A DNA stretch of 64,000 nucleotides, from the NCBI GenBank assembly GCA_022791455.1, contig JAAVZC010000006.1, positions 1 to 64,000 of the forward strand. Direction: 5' to 3'. The position numbers and the translations under genes are program-made. Positions 8,403 through 15,967 of the stretch are shown here, piece by piece. Source of the DNA: Eggerthellaceae bacterium (GTDB lineage Bacteria; Actinomycetota; Coriobacteriia; Coriobacteriales; Eggerthellaceae). Position 1 is the first letter of the stretch. Every line of letters starts with the position of its first letter. Below the pieces are notes generated by a model that worked only from the letters and a program-made list of their open reading frames with translations, searched no databases and was not told where the DNA came from.

Positions 8403-9326
8403 CTAGATTTCGGTCAGCCAGTCCAGGTACTCCTCCACCTTGCCGTAGGCGACGGCGAAGAAGCGCTCCTGCAGCTGACGGGTGATTTCGCCCGGCTTGC
8501 CAATGACGCGCTCGTCGATGGAGCCGATGGGGGTGAGCTCGGCAGCGGAACCGGTCATGAACACCTCGTCGGCAATGTAGAGGTCAGAGCGGGTGAGGCT
8601 TTCCTCGAGCGCGGGAATCTCCAGGTCATCGGCCAGGCACAGCACCGTGTCGCGGGTGATGCCCTCCAGCACGCCGTCGGAGATGGGCGGGGTGGAAAGC
8701 ACGCCGCTGCGCACAATGAACAGGTTCTCTCCGGTGCCTTCGCACACCATGCCGGCTTCGTTGAGCATGATGGCCTCGGCATAGCCATGGGCCTTCGCCT
8801 CCATCTTCGCCAAAATGGAGTTCATGTAGGAGGCGGTGGACTTCATGGCGGGCGGAATGGCGTTCACGGAACGCTGGCGCCACGAGGAGATGCCCACAGA
8901 GACGCCGTTTTCCAGCGCGTCGGGGCCCAGGTAGGCGTCCCACGGCCACACGGCGATGATCACGTCCGTGGGCGCGCCGGTGGGGTCCACGCCCATCACG
9001 CCGTAGCCGCGGTACACGAGCGGGCGGATGTAGCAGGAGGGCAGTTTGTTCGCGCGGATGACCTCGACGGTGGCGTCGCACAGCTCGTCCACCGTGTAGG
9101 GCAGGTCGATCTGGGCAATCTTGCAGCTGCGGGCCAAGCGCTCCATGTGATCGCGCAGGCGGAAGATGAAGCTCTTCTCGGAATCCGGATCTTTGTAGCA
9201 GCGGATGCCCTCGAACACGCCGGAGCCGTAGTGCAGCGAATGAGACAGCACGTGTGTGGTGGCCTCGGCCCAGGGAATCAGTTCCCCGTTCTTCCAGATG
9301 AATTCGACTTCCGTGATATCGGCCAT
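8403..9326 (-). CDS. ilvE: Branched-chain amino acid aminotransferase
   Basis: PLP enzyme that transaminates the 2-oxo acids of leucine, isoleucine and valine. Fold-type IV marks: HSLHYGSGVFEGIRCY near residue 30, RPLVYRGYGVMGVD, the PLP lysine in MKSTASYMNS near residue 160, and EGTGENLF and FMTGSAAELTPI for phosphate and substrate. 307 residues, the normal length. The start at 9326 follows AAGGGA. The gene lies upstream of cimA, so the last step of isoleucine synthesis is encoded beside its first committed step. Confidence 0.93.
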   Translation of the reverse strand: MADITEVEFIWKNGELIPWAEATTHVLSHSLHYGSGVFEGIRCYKDPDSEKSFIFRLRDHMERLARSCKIAQIDLPYTVDELCDATVEVIRANKLPSCYIRPLVYRGYGVMGVDPTGAPTDVIIAVWPWDAYLGPDALENGVSVGISSWRQRSVNAIPPAMKSTASYMNSILAKMEAKAHGYAEAIMLNEAGMVCEGTGENLFIVRSGVLSTPPISDGVLEGITRDTVLCLADDLEIPALEESLTRSDLYIADEVFMTGSAAELTPIGSIDERVIGKPGEITRQLQERFFAVAYGKVEEYLDWLTEI

Positions 9327-9464
9327 GGCGCATCCCTTCTGCGAAAAGCCCCGCCAAGCGCGGCGGCACCGCGCCGCCGCCCAGGTGCCGTGCGGGCCCG
9401 GGGTTCTGATGACGCTATTGTACGCTCACCACCGTTTCAAACGGGAAAACTCCCGTCAACGGCG

Positions 9465-10295
9465 CTAGCTCAAATCCACTTTGCGGCGCACCAGGAAGAT
9501 GGCGAGCGCAACAGCCGCCACAGCAAGAACGGCGTAGCAGACCATTTGGATTTCCATGATGGCGCCGAACTGCGCGAAGTGCTCGTACGGATAGGCGTTG
9601 TTGAGCATCGAGAACACGTTCACGATGGAGAACAGCAGCGAAACCAGCCAGCTTATGCCAAAGTAAATGGCAATGGCGGCGGCCACCTTGTGACGCTTTG
9701 CCCACCAAGCTCCCAATGTGAAGGACAGGTACGCAAGGGCAAGCCCGTAGCCCACCGAGACGAAAATATTCACCACGCCCAGAGCCACTGACGAAGCGGG
9801 CAGTCCCTCATAAAGGCCTGCGGCGAGATCACCCCCGGAGGCGGCAAGAATCATGCCGAGGCAATCCGTCCACGGCTCCTCGATCAGCGGGGAGAGCATC
9901 GCCGACCCCAGCATGAGTGCAAGGAAGATGCCGATGAAGCTGACGGCGAACCCCACAAAGAACTTCGCCAGCACCAGCTTCGCTGTAGAAACGGGCAGAG
10001 TGAGCGTAAGGTAGCCTTCGTCGGTGAACATGGTGCGGTAGAAGCGCACAATGACGAGGATCGTTAAAGCAAGCGGGCCCGCCATCAGGATAAACCCGGC
10101 GAAGACCGCCAACATGAACAGCGAGGCGCTCTGCGTTGCCCGCGCATCGGATAGGTAAGCGCTGTCGTAGCTGATTGCGTTGAAGCCGAAGAGGGACGCC
10201 ATTCCCACCACGCCTGCCGCAACCATGATGGCAAAGATGATGAGCGCTGGCTTCCAGAGGCCGCGGATTTCGTAAGAGATGAGCTTTCCTAGCAT
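9465..10295 (-). CDS. ABC transporter permease, ABC-2-like
   Basis: Membrane partner of the ATPase encoded just upstream. 276 residues with about six hydrophobic segments: an N-terminal pair around residues 15-85, a pair at 100-130 and a cluster in the second half, ending in a short basic tail. The cytoplasmic EIRG start and the YRTMFTDEGYLTLTLPVS segment resemble ABC-2 permeases of bacitracin/lantibiotic-type exporters. The start ATG at 10295 has GAGAGGAG five bases ahead and overlaps the restored end of the ATPase gene (stop within ATGCTAG), so translation is probably coupled. Substrate unknown. Confidence 0.8.
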   Translation of the reverse strand: MLGKLISYEIRGLWKPALIIFAIMVAAGVVGMASLFGFNAISYDSAYLSDARATQSASLFMLAVFAGFILMAGPLALTILVIVRFYRTMFTDEGYLTLTLPVSTAKLVLAKFFVGFAVSFIGIFLALMLGSAMLSPLIEEPWTDCLGMILAASGGDLAAGLYEGLPASSVALGVVNIFVSVGYGLALAYLSFTLGAWWAKRHKVAAAIAIYFGISWLVSLLFSIVNVFSMLNNAYPYEHFAQFGAIMEIQMVCYAVLAVAAVALAIFLVRRKVDLS

Positions 10296-11220
10296 CGGAA
10301 CTCCTCTCGGAAGAAGGCGTCCAGCGTGGTGCCCTTGCGCTGGGTGACGTAGGCCACCGGCGCGTGCAGCAGCATTTGGCCGTAGCGCAGGAAGATGAAG
10401 TCGTCCAGACCTCTTCCACATCGCGCACCAGGTGGGTGGAGAGGATGATGGAGGACTGCGGGCGGTAGTTCTGGATGATGGTGCGCAGCACGTAGTCGCG
10501 GGCGGCCGGATCGACGCCGCCGATGGGTTCGTCCAGCAGGTAGAGCGGGGCGCGGCGGGCCATTACGAGCACCAGCTGCACCTTCTCAACCGTGCCCTTC
10601 GAGAGGGTGGAGCAAGGGGCGTTCTCGTTCACGCCCAGGCGGCCCAGCATGTCGTGGGCCAGCGGCAGATCGAAGTCGGCGTAGAAGTCAGCGAAGAAGG
10701 CGAGCATTTCGCGCACTCGCATGGAGCGGGAGAAGTACGGGCGCTCCGGCAGGAAGGAGACCTGGGATTTGGTTTGCTCGCCGACGGCGATGCCGTTCAC
10801 CAAGATCTGGCCGGCGGTGGGGTGCGACACGCCGGCGATCATTTTCAGCAGCGTGGTCTTGCCGGAGCCGTTAGGGCCCAGCAGTCCCACAATGCGCCCG
10901 GCAGGGATTTCAATGTTGAAGTTGTTGAGGGCAACCGTAGCGCCGTAGGTTTTGGTAACATTCGCGCACTTCAACAACGGCGCCGCGGCAGGCTGCGGCG
11001 CAGGTGCGGCAGCGGGGACGGCGATGGGCGTCGGCGCAGGCTCGCTTACGACCGTGACTGCAGGCGTGGGCTCGCTTACGACCGCGGCGGCGGGCTCGGG
11101 CGTGACCGGCTCAGTCTGCGGCGCAGGTGCAGGAGCAGATTCGCTCATCGGCGCAGGCACGGCGCTAGGCGCGACCGGCTCAGGCGTCGGCTGTGGAACG
11201 GGAGGCTGTTCAGAATTCAA
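10289..11220 (-). CDS. ABC transporter ATPase with 3' frameshift and Pro/Ala-rich N-terminal extension
   Basis: Energises the neighbouring permease. Walker A GPNGSGKTT, the signature-like LSKGTVEKVQLV, Walker B LYLLDEP and the H-loop STHLV are all intact. About 80 residues rich in Pro, Ala, Glu and Val precede the domain, unusual for a cytoplasmic ATPase. After RDVEEV (near 10407) the frame slips: reading one base off restores DDFIFLRYGQMLLHAP and ends TTCCGATGCTAG inside the permease start. As read, the frame runs on wrongly to 9829. One base appears missing, either a real mutation or an assembly error; only the last 38 or so residues are affected. TTG start at 11220 after GAGGAGG. Confidence 0.8.
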
Positions 11221-11395
11221 AGCGTCCTCCTCAAGTTTGGGGCCAATGCCGTCATTCTAGCACTGTCCCGCAAAACAGCCTGCTCCTCGCCCGCCCGCAA
11301 CGCCCCAATCCCCAGAAGCCTTAACGGAATCTTGCGATCGTCAAAATCCCGCATAGGCAACCTGCAGCTAATCGCGTAAAATGGGAACCTCACGC

Positions 11396-11471
11396 GCCCC
11401 TGTAGCTCAGCGGATAGAGCGTCGGTTTCCTAAACCGTGCGTCGGAGGTTCGAGTCCTCTCAGGGGCGCCA
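11396..11471 (+). tRNA. tRNA-Arg (anticodon CCT)
   Basis: Acceptor GCCCCTG pairs with CAGGGGC, followed by G and an encoded CCA. D arm GCTCAGCGGATAGAGC, anticodon stem TCGGT/ACCGT with loop TTCCTAA (anticodon CCT), T arm GGAGGTTCGAGTCCTCT. It marks the left edge of the accessory island at 11.5-15.3 kb and is a plausible integration site, though I found no second copy of its 3' end. Confidence 0.97.
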
Positions 11472-11545
11472 TTATTTTGCCTGACCGGACGGAAATGCCG
11501 CGCCCTAATCTCCTGGATGCCAAATCAGGCACCAATTGAAGGATC

Positions 11546-11601
11546 GCCAAATAAAAACTAAAGCGCCGGAGTAGGTAACTGACGTACCTTTCTGGCGCTT
11601 T
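11546..11601 (-). terminator. Intrinsic terminator of the CdiA-C-like gene
   Basis: AAAGCGCC and GGCGCTTT pair across an inner GGTA/TACC-containing stem. On the minus strand the hairpin is followed by TTTAGTTTTTATTT, 23 bases beyond the stop at 11625. Confidence 0.75.
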
Positions 11602-11624
11602 CATCTTGCATATTAGGCTTCCCG

Positions 11625-12020
11625 CTACTTTATGTCAATCACTTCTCCTTTCTTGTTGATATAAAGCAGTCTCACTATGCGAGGAATGGATTCCGCCTGC
11701 TTACGCGCTTCGCGTTCGATGGACTTGTCCGAAAGCTTCTTCATTCTTCGACCATCCAAAACGATCCGGCCCGATTGCCACCGGGCACGCTTAAGGTTGC
11801 GTTCGATGGCCTTGAGGTGATCGGCCGTAGGCGCCTTGAATTCCCAAAGTTCGCCATTGAGCAATACATCTGCGGTTTTTTCATAAGCAATATCGCTTTT
11901 TCTCACAAAGTGGACGTTGTAGCCCGCAATTGCCAGAGATTGAGCGGTCCTTAACTCATGAGGCCAGACATTTGTCCCGGCCTCGATTGTCACTGTACCC
12001 CGGACAGTCTGCGCGCTCAT
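11625..12020 (-). CDS. CdiA C-terminal-type tRNA nuclease domain protein, orphan
   Basis: The 131-residue protein resembles the C-terminal nuclease module of contact-dependent inhibition toxins. The PD-(D/E)xK-like core is KTADVLLNGELWEFKAPTAD (residues of about 48-67), with the Asp and the E-F-K metal-site pattern, preceded by PHELRTAQSLAIAGYNVHFV. There is no signal peptide, repeat region or delivery domain. No immunity gene is obvious: the neighbour is divergent and unrelated. The ATG at 12020 is preferred over a TTG three codons earlier; neither has a strong binding site. A terminator follows. It could be a nuclease of a defence or mobile element rather than a secreted toxin. Confidence 0.65.
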   Translation of the reverse strand: MSAQTVRGTVTIEAGTNVWPHELRTAQSLAIAGYNVHFVRKSDIAYEKTADVLLNGELWEFKAPTADHLKAIERNLKRARWQSGRIVLDGRRMKKLSDKSIEREARKQAESIPRIVRLLYINKKGEVIDIK

Positions 12021-12075
12021 ATCACCCAACTTTCTCGCTCGTCATTACCCGAGCTCCAATTATCCATGCTTAAAC

Positions 12076-12092
12076 TATACTGTAAAGGTATA
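12076..12092. promoter_or_regulatory. Operator-like inverted repeat in the divergent spacer
   Basis: TATAC and GTATA flank a 7-base spacer in the 106-base gap between the nuclease gene and the zinc-finger gene. TATACT within it (12076-12081) could be a -10 box for the plus strand. Confidence 0.3.
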
Positions 12093-12126
12093 AAAAGGGG
12101 TATTTAACTAAAGGAGGCAGCTACAA

Positions 12127-13305
12127 ATGCAATCCAGCCTTCTCCCGGAATCAAGCATCTCCCGCACGTCAGGGGGATGTGCGCGCAAACGCGGAAACAA
12201 AATCGCGTTTCAAACTAGCGCTTTTCAAAAAAAGGAACCGCTGGATCTAAGCGTATTCACGGCCCTGGCGTCATCCGTCCTCACATCATCCGTCCTCACA
12301 GATAGCATAGAACCGCATGGAAGCTCTTACGCCAATTTCAACTCATCCGAAGTCGAGGGCACCATCACGTCGAAAGGCTGTTTGGACGATGCCCTTCTCG
12401 CAGTCGCACAGATTACTGGCCCGCTTCTTCCCTTTACTCCGATAGAGGGCAGGACGGATGATTGGCACGAGACGTTTGCAAGTTGGGTTTATGCCGCGTA
12501 TTTCGCAAGGATTGCGGTTGCATTGCAGAACCTCATCGATCAGGCTCCCGATGCCAACAACCGCGATCTCGCAATAAATCCCTGCTACCAAAAACAGCTT
12601 TCTTTTCTATCAAGAGCAATCGAGGTGCACTTTCTCGAGCCAGAGAACCCGGGCGCGGGAGCCATCCTGAAACTGCGTGCCCCCGATGCGACCACAAGCG
12701 AAACCGGCTACGCAGGCTTTCTTAAATCGAACACGGAGCAGATCAATTTAACAGCGCGCCCTCACACCTGCTCTCTCGCATATGGGTCATCTGGATTGGA
12801 CAACTCAGAAGGGCTGCATCTCGCATTGATCCCTGGCGATAGAAGGCTATCGCAAGATTTCACTGGAAGAAATTATTTTCCCTCTACATCAGAAAGCCTG
12901 ATGCTTCTGGTGTATTTCGACATCTTGGCAAAAAAGAATCCTCCCCTCCCCCTCAAAGAGTTACCCAATAAAGCATTGCCAAACTTTTCAATAATTACCT
13001 CAGTCGCGAAAAAGCTTCTGGAATCACTGGTTGCTATCCACACAACGGGAATAAGAATATCGTGGAGGTATCCATCGTCAGCAAGATCCGGATTACAGCA
13101 ATTTACAACCTACAGCTGCGCAATTGAAGAACTCTGGAGCTCTTTCGCCACAAGCCTTTCATCCGAGAGCGTAAAGTTTTGTGAAAGGTGCGGGAAGCCC
13201 TTCATCGCCAGCAAAGCCCGTGCACAGTCGAAGCGCTTTTGTTCAAGAAGCTGCCAGCAGCTAGATAAGTCCAGGCGCCAGTATCTAAGAAAAAAGAAGG
13301 AGTGA
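12127..13305 (+). CDS. Hypothetical protein with C-terminal zinc finger
   Basis: 392 residues, function not recognised. The C-terminal 45 residues hold FCERCGKPF, then CSRSCQQ, a four-cysteine finger followed by a very basic tail ending RRQYLRKKKE. This looks like a nucleic-acid-binding CGNR-like finger, but the rest matches nothing I know. The N-terminus is rich in Ser, Thr and Leu and includes a 15-base tandem duplication (12271-12300) giving SSVLT twice. The start is strong: AAAGGAGGCAG lies upstream of the ATG. GC content is lower than in flanking core genes, consistent with transfer into the tRNA-Arg island. It is divergent from the nuclease gene. Confidence 0.7.
   Translation: MQSSLLPESSISRTSGGCARKRGNKIAFQTSAFQKKEPLDLSVFTALASSVLTSSVLTDSIEPHGSSYANFNSSEVEGTITSKGCLDDALLAVAQITGPLLPFTPIEGRTDDWHETFASWVYAAYFARIAVALQNLIDQAPDANNRDLAINPCYQKQLSFLSRAIEVHFLEPENPGAGAILKLRAPDATTSETGYAGFLKSNTEQINLTARPHTCSLAYGSSGLDNSEGLHLALIPGDRRLSQDFTGRNYFPSTSESLMLLVYFDILAKKNPPLPLKELPNKALPNFSIITSVAKKLLESLVAIHTTGIRISWRYPSSARSGLQQFTTYSCAIEELWSSFATSLSSESVKFCERCGKPFIASKARAQSKRFCSRSCQQLDKSRRQYLRKKKE
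12271..12300. repeat. 15-base tandem duplication inside a gene
   Basis: TCATCCGTCCTCACA occurs twice head to tail and keeps the reading frame. A recent slippage is likely. Confidence 0.85.
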
Positions 13306-13523
13306 TCCTCCAGCTGAACTCGACGGAAAGAGCGGGGCAGTTTTTGGAACAGTCTCAGTTCAGCAGCCTTCAAACACTTCAAGGTCAGCGATAACACACG
13401 AAAAAGGTCAACCCGAATTAGGATGGCGTGGGTATGGGACGTTGGAAGACAGGATCCAGCATCGGAGGAAACCAAGCCTGACAGTCGGTTGCCATGCAAT
13501 TGGCCGGCAGCCTGACGCTGTGC

Positions 13524-14267
13524 TTACTTCACCCGTGCTGTATACCGGCACTTGGGGAAGCTGCTGCAGCCCATGAAGGGGCCGTTCTTGCCGTTGCGCC
13601 TTACCAGCTCGGCACCGCACCAAGGGCAGATTTCGCTGTTCTTTATTTTCTCAACAGTCTTAATGTGGGCGGAGGCTTTCTCCTCGGTTTTTCCAAGGCT
13701 CGCCATCTCATCAACCAAATAGCTCATTCGCGCTTCGTCGAACACGACAGGTCGATACTCTAATGCTCGCTTCACTTCGTGCACAAGATGATGCCGCCGC
13801 AATATGATGCAATCTGAGGTATCCTCTGGAACCTTCTTTAACTCACACCGCTCAGAGAAAACAATGAATGAGACAAACAGGTCTTCCGGAAGTCCAAGAT
13901 GGCCGCTCAGCGCTTTGATATGGGATTTGTTCTGCTTAATGGGACTATAAAACCGCTCTTTTGCACCACCTTTCAAAACCTGCGTCCATTGCTGCTGCTC
14001 AGTGGACCCAAAAATCCAGCCGGAGTAGTTCTTGCTCTCGAAAACGAAAATCCCTTTCTCGTGCACCATAATGACGTCGATCTCCGTTGTTCTGCCGCGG
14101 ACGGGCACATAAACATTCTTGAGAGTAAAAAACTTTCCGGGAATATCTCCTTTGTTCAGCTTCCTATCAGTCAAAAACTCGCCGTAGGTTCCCGCGCCGT
14201 CCATTGCCGCATCAACGTGATCGTACACGTCTTTAACGCTCGACTTCAACTTCTCCAGCAGCCCCAT
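13524..14267 (-). CDS. NERD domain protein with topoisomerase-type zinc finger
   Basis: NERD is a nuclease-related domain of uncertain activity. The core is visible: TEIDVIMVHEKGIFVFESKN and YSGWIFGSTEQQQWTQ, with the D...E-x-K arrangement of restriction-like nucleases (residues of about 60-95). The last 35 residues are a C4 finger, CPWCG...MGCSSFPKC, like the DNA-binding fingers of topoisomerase I. 247 residues. The start at 14267 is eight bases after the HEPN stop and has TTAAGGG upstream. It is the third gene of the nucleotidyltransferase/HEPN/NERD operon, which suggests a nuclease effector or partner of that module. Confidence 0.82.
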   Translation of the reverse strand: MGLLEKLKSSVKDVYDHVDAAMDGAGTYGEFLTDRKLNKGDIPGKFFTLKNVYVPVRGRTTEIDVIMVHEKGIFVFESKNYSGWIFGSTEQQQWTQVLKGGAKERFYSPIKQNKSHIKALSGHLGLPEDLFVSFIVFSERCELKKVPEDTSDCIILRRHHLVHEVKRALEYRPVVFDEARMSYLVDEMASLGKTEEKASAHIKTVEKIKNSEICPWCGAELVRRNGKNGPFMGCSSFPKCRYTARVK

Positions 14268-14275
14268 GCTAGCCC

Positions 14276-14749
14276 TTAATCCTCCGCGTCCATTGGCGGC
14301 ACTTGATTCTCCTCGGCACCCTCAGTCTCTTCCGGCGCCTCGGCTGTTGCGATTTGGCGTTTTTCTTCGTCGGCTATGGCTGTCAGGTACTCGTCGACTG
14401 CTTTCAGGGCGCGCTCGATCTTTTTCTGCTCGATGGAGTAGTCCAGGATATAGCGCGACTTCGCTTCCCACTGCGAGAACATTTCCGCATGGTCTTCGAT
14501 GTACTCCGTGAGAAGCAAGTCGACTTTCCCCTCGTTGGCGATGCGGATGAGCTGATCGATGTCATGCGTTCGCGGGTACTCAACGCCGTCCTGTTCCAGC
14601 AAGTACTTCATGGCGAATTCCACCGCCTGCTGAAGATGGAAGCCGGCCATGTTCAGCTGCTCTTCATCCCCAGACGCATAGTCAAGCAAGGTCTTCGCCG
14701 CCCGATAGTTACTGGCCGCCTTCCCGTAAAGCGTTGATGCACTAGCCAT
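14276..14749 (-). CDS. HEPN domain protein
   Basis: Partner of the upstream nucleotidyltransferase. HEPN helices are visible in MAGFHLQQAVEFAMKYLLEQ and YPRTHDIDQLI (residues of about 33-72). The catalytic R-x4-6-H of HEPN RNases is not seen; WEAKSRYILDY stands where it would be expected, so this may be the nucleotide-binding, non-nuclease kind. An acidic tail of about 25 residues follows. The start overlaps the stop of the upstream gene by eight bases, and NERD follows eight bases after, so the three genes are cotranscribed. In the known HepT-MntA pair the transferase modifies and silences HEPN; whether that holds here is open. Confidence 0.8.
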   Translation of the reverse strand: MASASTLYGKAASNYRAAKTLLDYASGDEEQLNMAGFHLQQAVEFAMKYLLEQDGVEYPRTHDIDQLIRIANEGKVDLLLTEYIEDHAEMFSQWEAKSRYILDYSIEQKKIERALKAVDEYLTAIADEEKRQIATAEAPEETEGAEENQVPPMDAED

Positions 14750-15269
14750 AAACTACGACCCCCTTTTCGCGAATCTCCCTCATCAGCCGCTCGTCGGCAG
14801 TGAAGTTGCTCCATAGATCGTACTCGAAATCATGCGAATCGCGAACAGGATTTCCCTCCTTGTCCATCTGCACAAACACGTCCACGTCGCTGCCCATGTG
14901 GCAACGCGACGTGACGCTTGAGCCAAACACGACCACTTGCGTCACCGCATCATCCCGCGCAATGTCGTCAAGCAACTCGCGAACCTTGCGCTGCTGAATG
15001 GGGTAGACCCGATCGCAGTTCTCAAAGGGCTCGCCGATGCACACTTTCCAACGATGCTTTTCCGGAACGGAATGGCGCTCTGCTTCTGCAGCACGATCCT
15101 TCTTCTGCAGAAACTGCCGCGCGCGCTCCTCGAGCATCGACAGCACATACGGGGCCGGCGCGCTCTTCCCCTGCTCCCATTGCTGCACGGTTCGCACCGG
15201 AATCCCGAACTCCCCCGCGAAGGCGCTCTGGCTCAGGCCGCATTTCTTTCGAATCGCTGCAACGGACAT
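14742..15269 (-). CDS. HTH-fused MNT-type nucleotidyltransferase
   Basis: Two parts: an XRE-like helix-turn-helix at residues 4-35 (CGLSQSAFAGEFGIPVRTVQ, then QWEQG) and a minimal nucleotidyltransferase with GSSVTSRCHMGSDVDVFV, an exact GS-x10-D-x-D motif. Such MNT proteins add nucleotides to HEPN partners. The ATG at 15269 has TAGGAGG upstream; the longer open frame before it crosses the promoter. A perfect 10-base-arm palindrome lies just ahead of the start, suiting autoregulation by the fused helix-turn-helix. It leads the operon with HEPN and NERD. Fusion of regulator and antitoxin-type enzyme in one chain is noteworthy. Confidence 0.85.
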   Translation of the reverse strand: MSVAAIRKKCGLSQSAFAGEFGIPVRTVQQWEQGKSAPAPYVLSMLEERARQFLQKKDRAAEAERHSVPEKHRWKVCIGEPFENCDRVYPIQQRKVRELLDDIARDDAVTQVVVFGSSVTSRCHMGSDVDVFVQMDKEGNPVRDSHDFEYDLWSNFTADERLMREIREKGVVVYG

Positions 15270-15279
15270 AGATAACCTC

Positions 15280-15300
15280 CTATACGTTAATAACGTATAG
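15280..15300. promoter_or_regulatory. Perfect palindromic operator before the MNT/HEPN/NERD operon
   Basis: Arms CTATACGTTA and TAACGTATAG are exact inverted repeats around one central base. The site begins 10 bases upstream of the MNT start codon and overlaps a possible -10 (TATACG on the minus strand) and the edge of the binding site. Confidence 0.7.
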
Positions 15301-15348
15301 TAGCATAGTATGCACCTGAAGATGCTGCCTTCTGCTACCATATCTCCC

Positions 15349-15873
15349 ATGAAAACTATTGGATTTGTATCTGACACTCATGGCACGTTGGATCCGGCGG
15401 CTTATGCGGCGCTGGCGGATTGCGATGTCATCATTCATGCTGGCGATATCGGGCGGCCCTCCGTGCTGACGGAGCTGCGTTGCCTGGCCCCCACCATCGC
15501 GGTGCTGGGGAACAACGATTTTCCTGAATACGGCTCCGACGTGGACTATTTCGCCATGCCGGAAATCGAAGGGGTGCACTTCCTTGTTGGCCACGAGCCC
15601 AAAGACGTGCAACCGATGGCCTTCCCGAAGCGGCTGCGCCCCGGCGACCCCATCCCCGACGTCATCGTGCACGGCCATGTTCATTACCCGCGGCTGGAGT
15701 GGGGCGCCTCGGTGCGTCCAGCGAAACTGCTGCTGTGCCCCGGTTCGGTGTTCCGCCCGCGCAACGGATCGGTGCGCGCCATTGGGAAGATGCAGGTGGA
15801 AGACGGCCGCATACTGCGTGCCTGGATCGAGGATCTGAAGGGCCACGAGCTCATGACCTGGCCCGCCGCGTAG
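15349..15873 (+). CDS. YfcE/MJ0936-family metallophosphoesterase
   Basis: Small dimetal phosphodiesterase. Metal ligands appear in family order: SDTHG near residue 8, HAGDIG, GNND (LGNNDFPEY), GH (LVGHEP) and HGHVHYPR. The 174 residues are typical. No ribosome binding site precedes the ATG; instead a TACCAT -10-like box ends seven bases upstream, so the message may be leaderless. It is divergent from the MNT operon and unrelated to the galactose genes that follow. The natural substrate is not predictable. Confidence 0.9.
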   Translation: MKTIGFVSDTHGTLDPAAYAALADCDVIIHAGDIGRPSVLTELRCLAPTIAVLGNNDFPEYGSDVDYFAMPEIEGVHFLVGHEPKDVQPMAFPKRLRPGDPIPDVIVHGHVHYPRLEWGASVRPAKLLLCPGSVFRPRNGSVRAIGKMQVEDGRILRAWIEDLKGHELMTWPAA

Positions 15874-15967
15874 CCGTCCTTCTTTTCGACTCCATGACGC
15901 ATGGGATTAATGCGAAGGGGTTTACTTACAATTAGGAAAATGACGCTTGCGTGGACGGGGGTGGGGA

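Noticed and set aside
9829..10288. C-terminal 150 codons of the ABC ATPase in its unshifted frame
   Set aside because: After 10407 this frame reads Ser/Cys/Arg-rich nonsense over the permease gene; the +1 frame gives the family C-terminus.
11407..11604. Small minus-strand open frame over the tRNA-Arg
   Set aside because: It is the translated complement of the tRNA (PLRGLEPPTHGLGNRRSI pattern) and of the terminator.
11396..15300. Integrated phage or ICE at the tRNA-Arg
   Set aside because: No integrase, no structural or transfer genes and no second copy of the tRNA 3' end; only an accessory island can be claimed.
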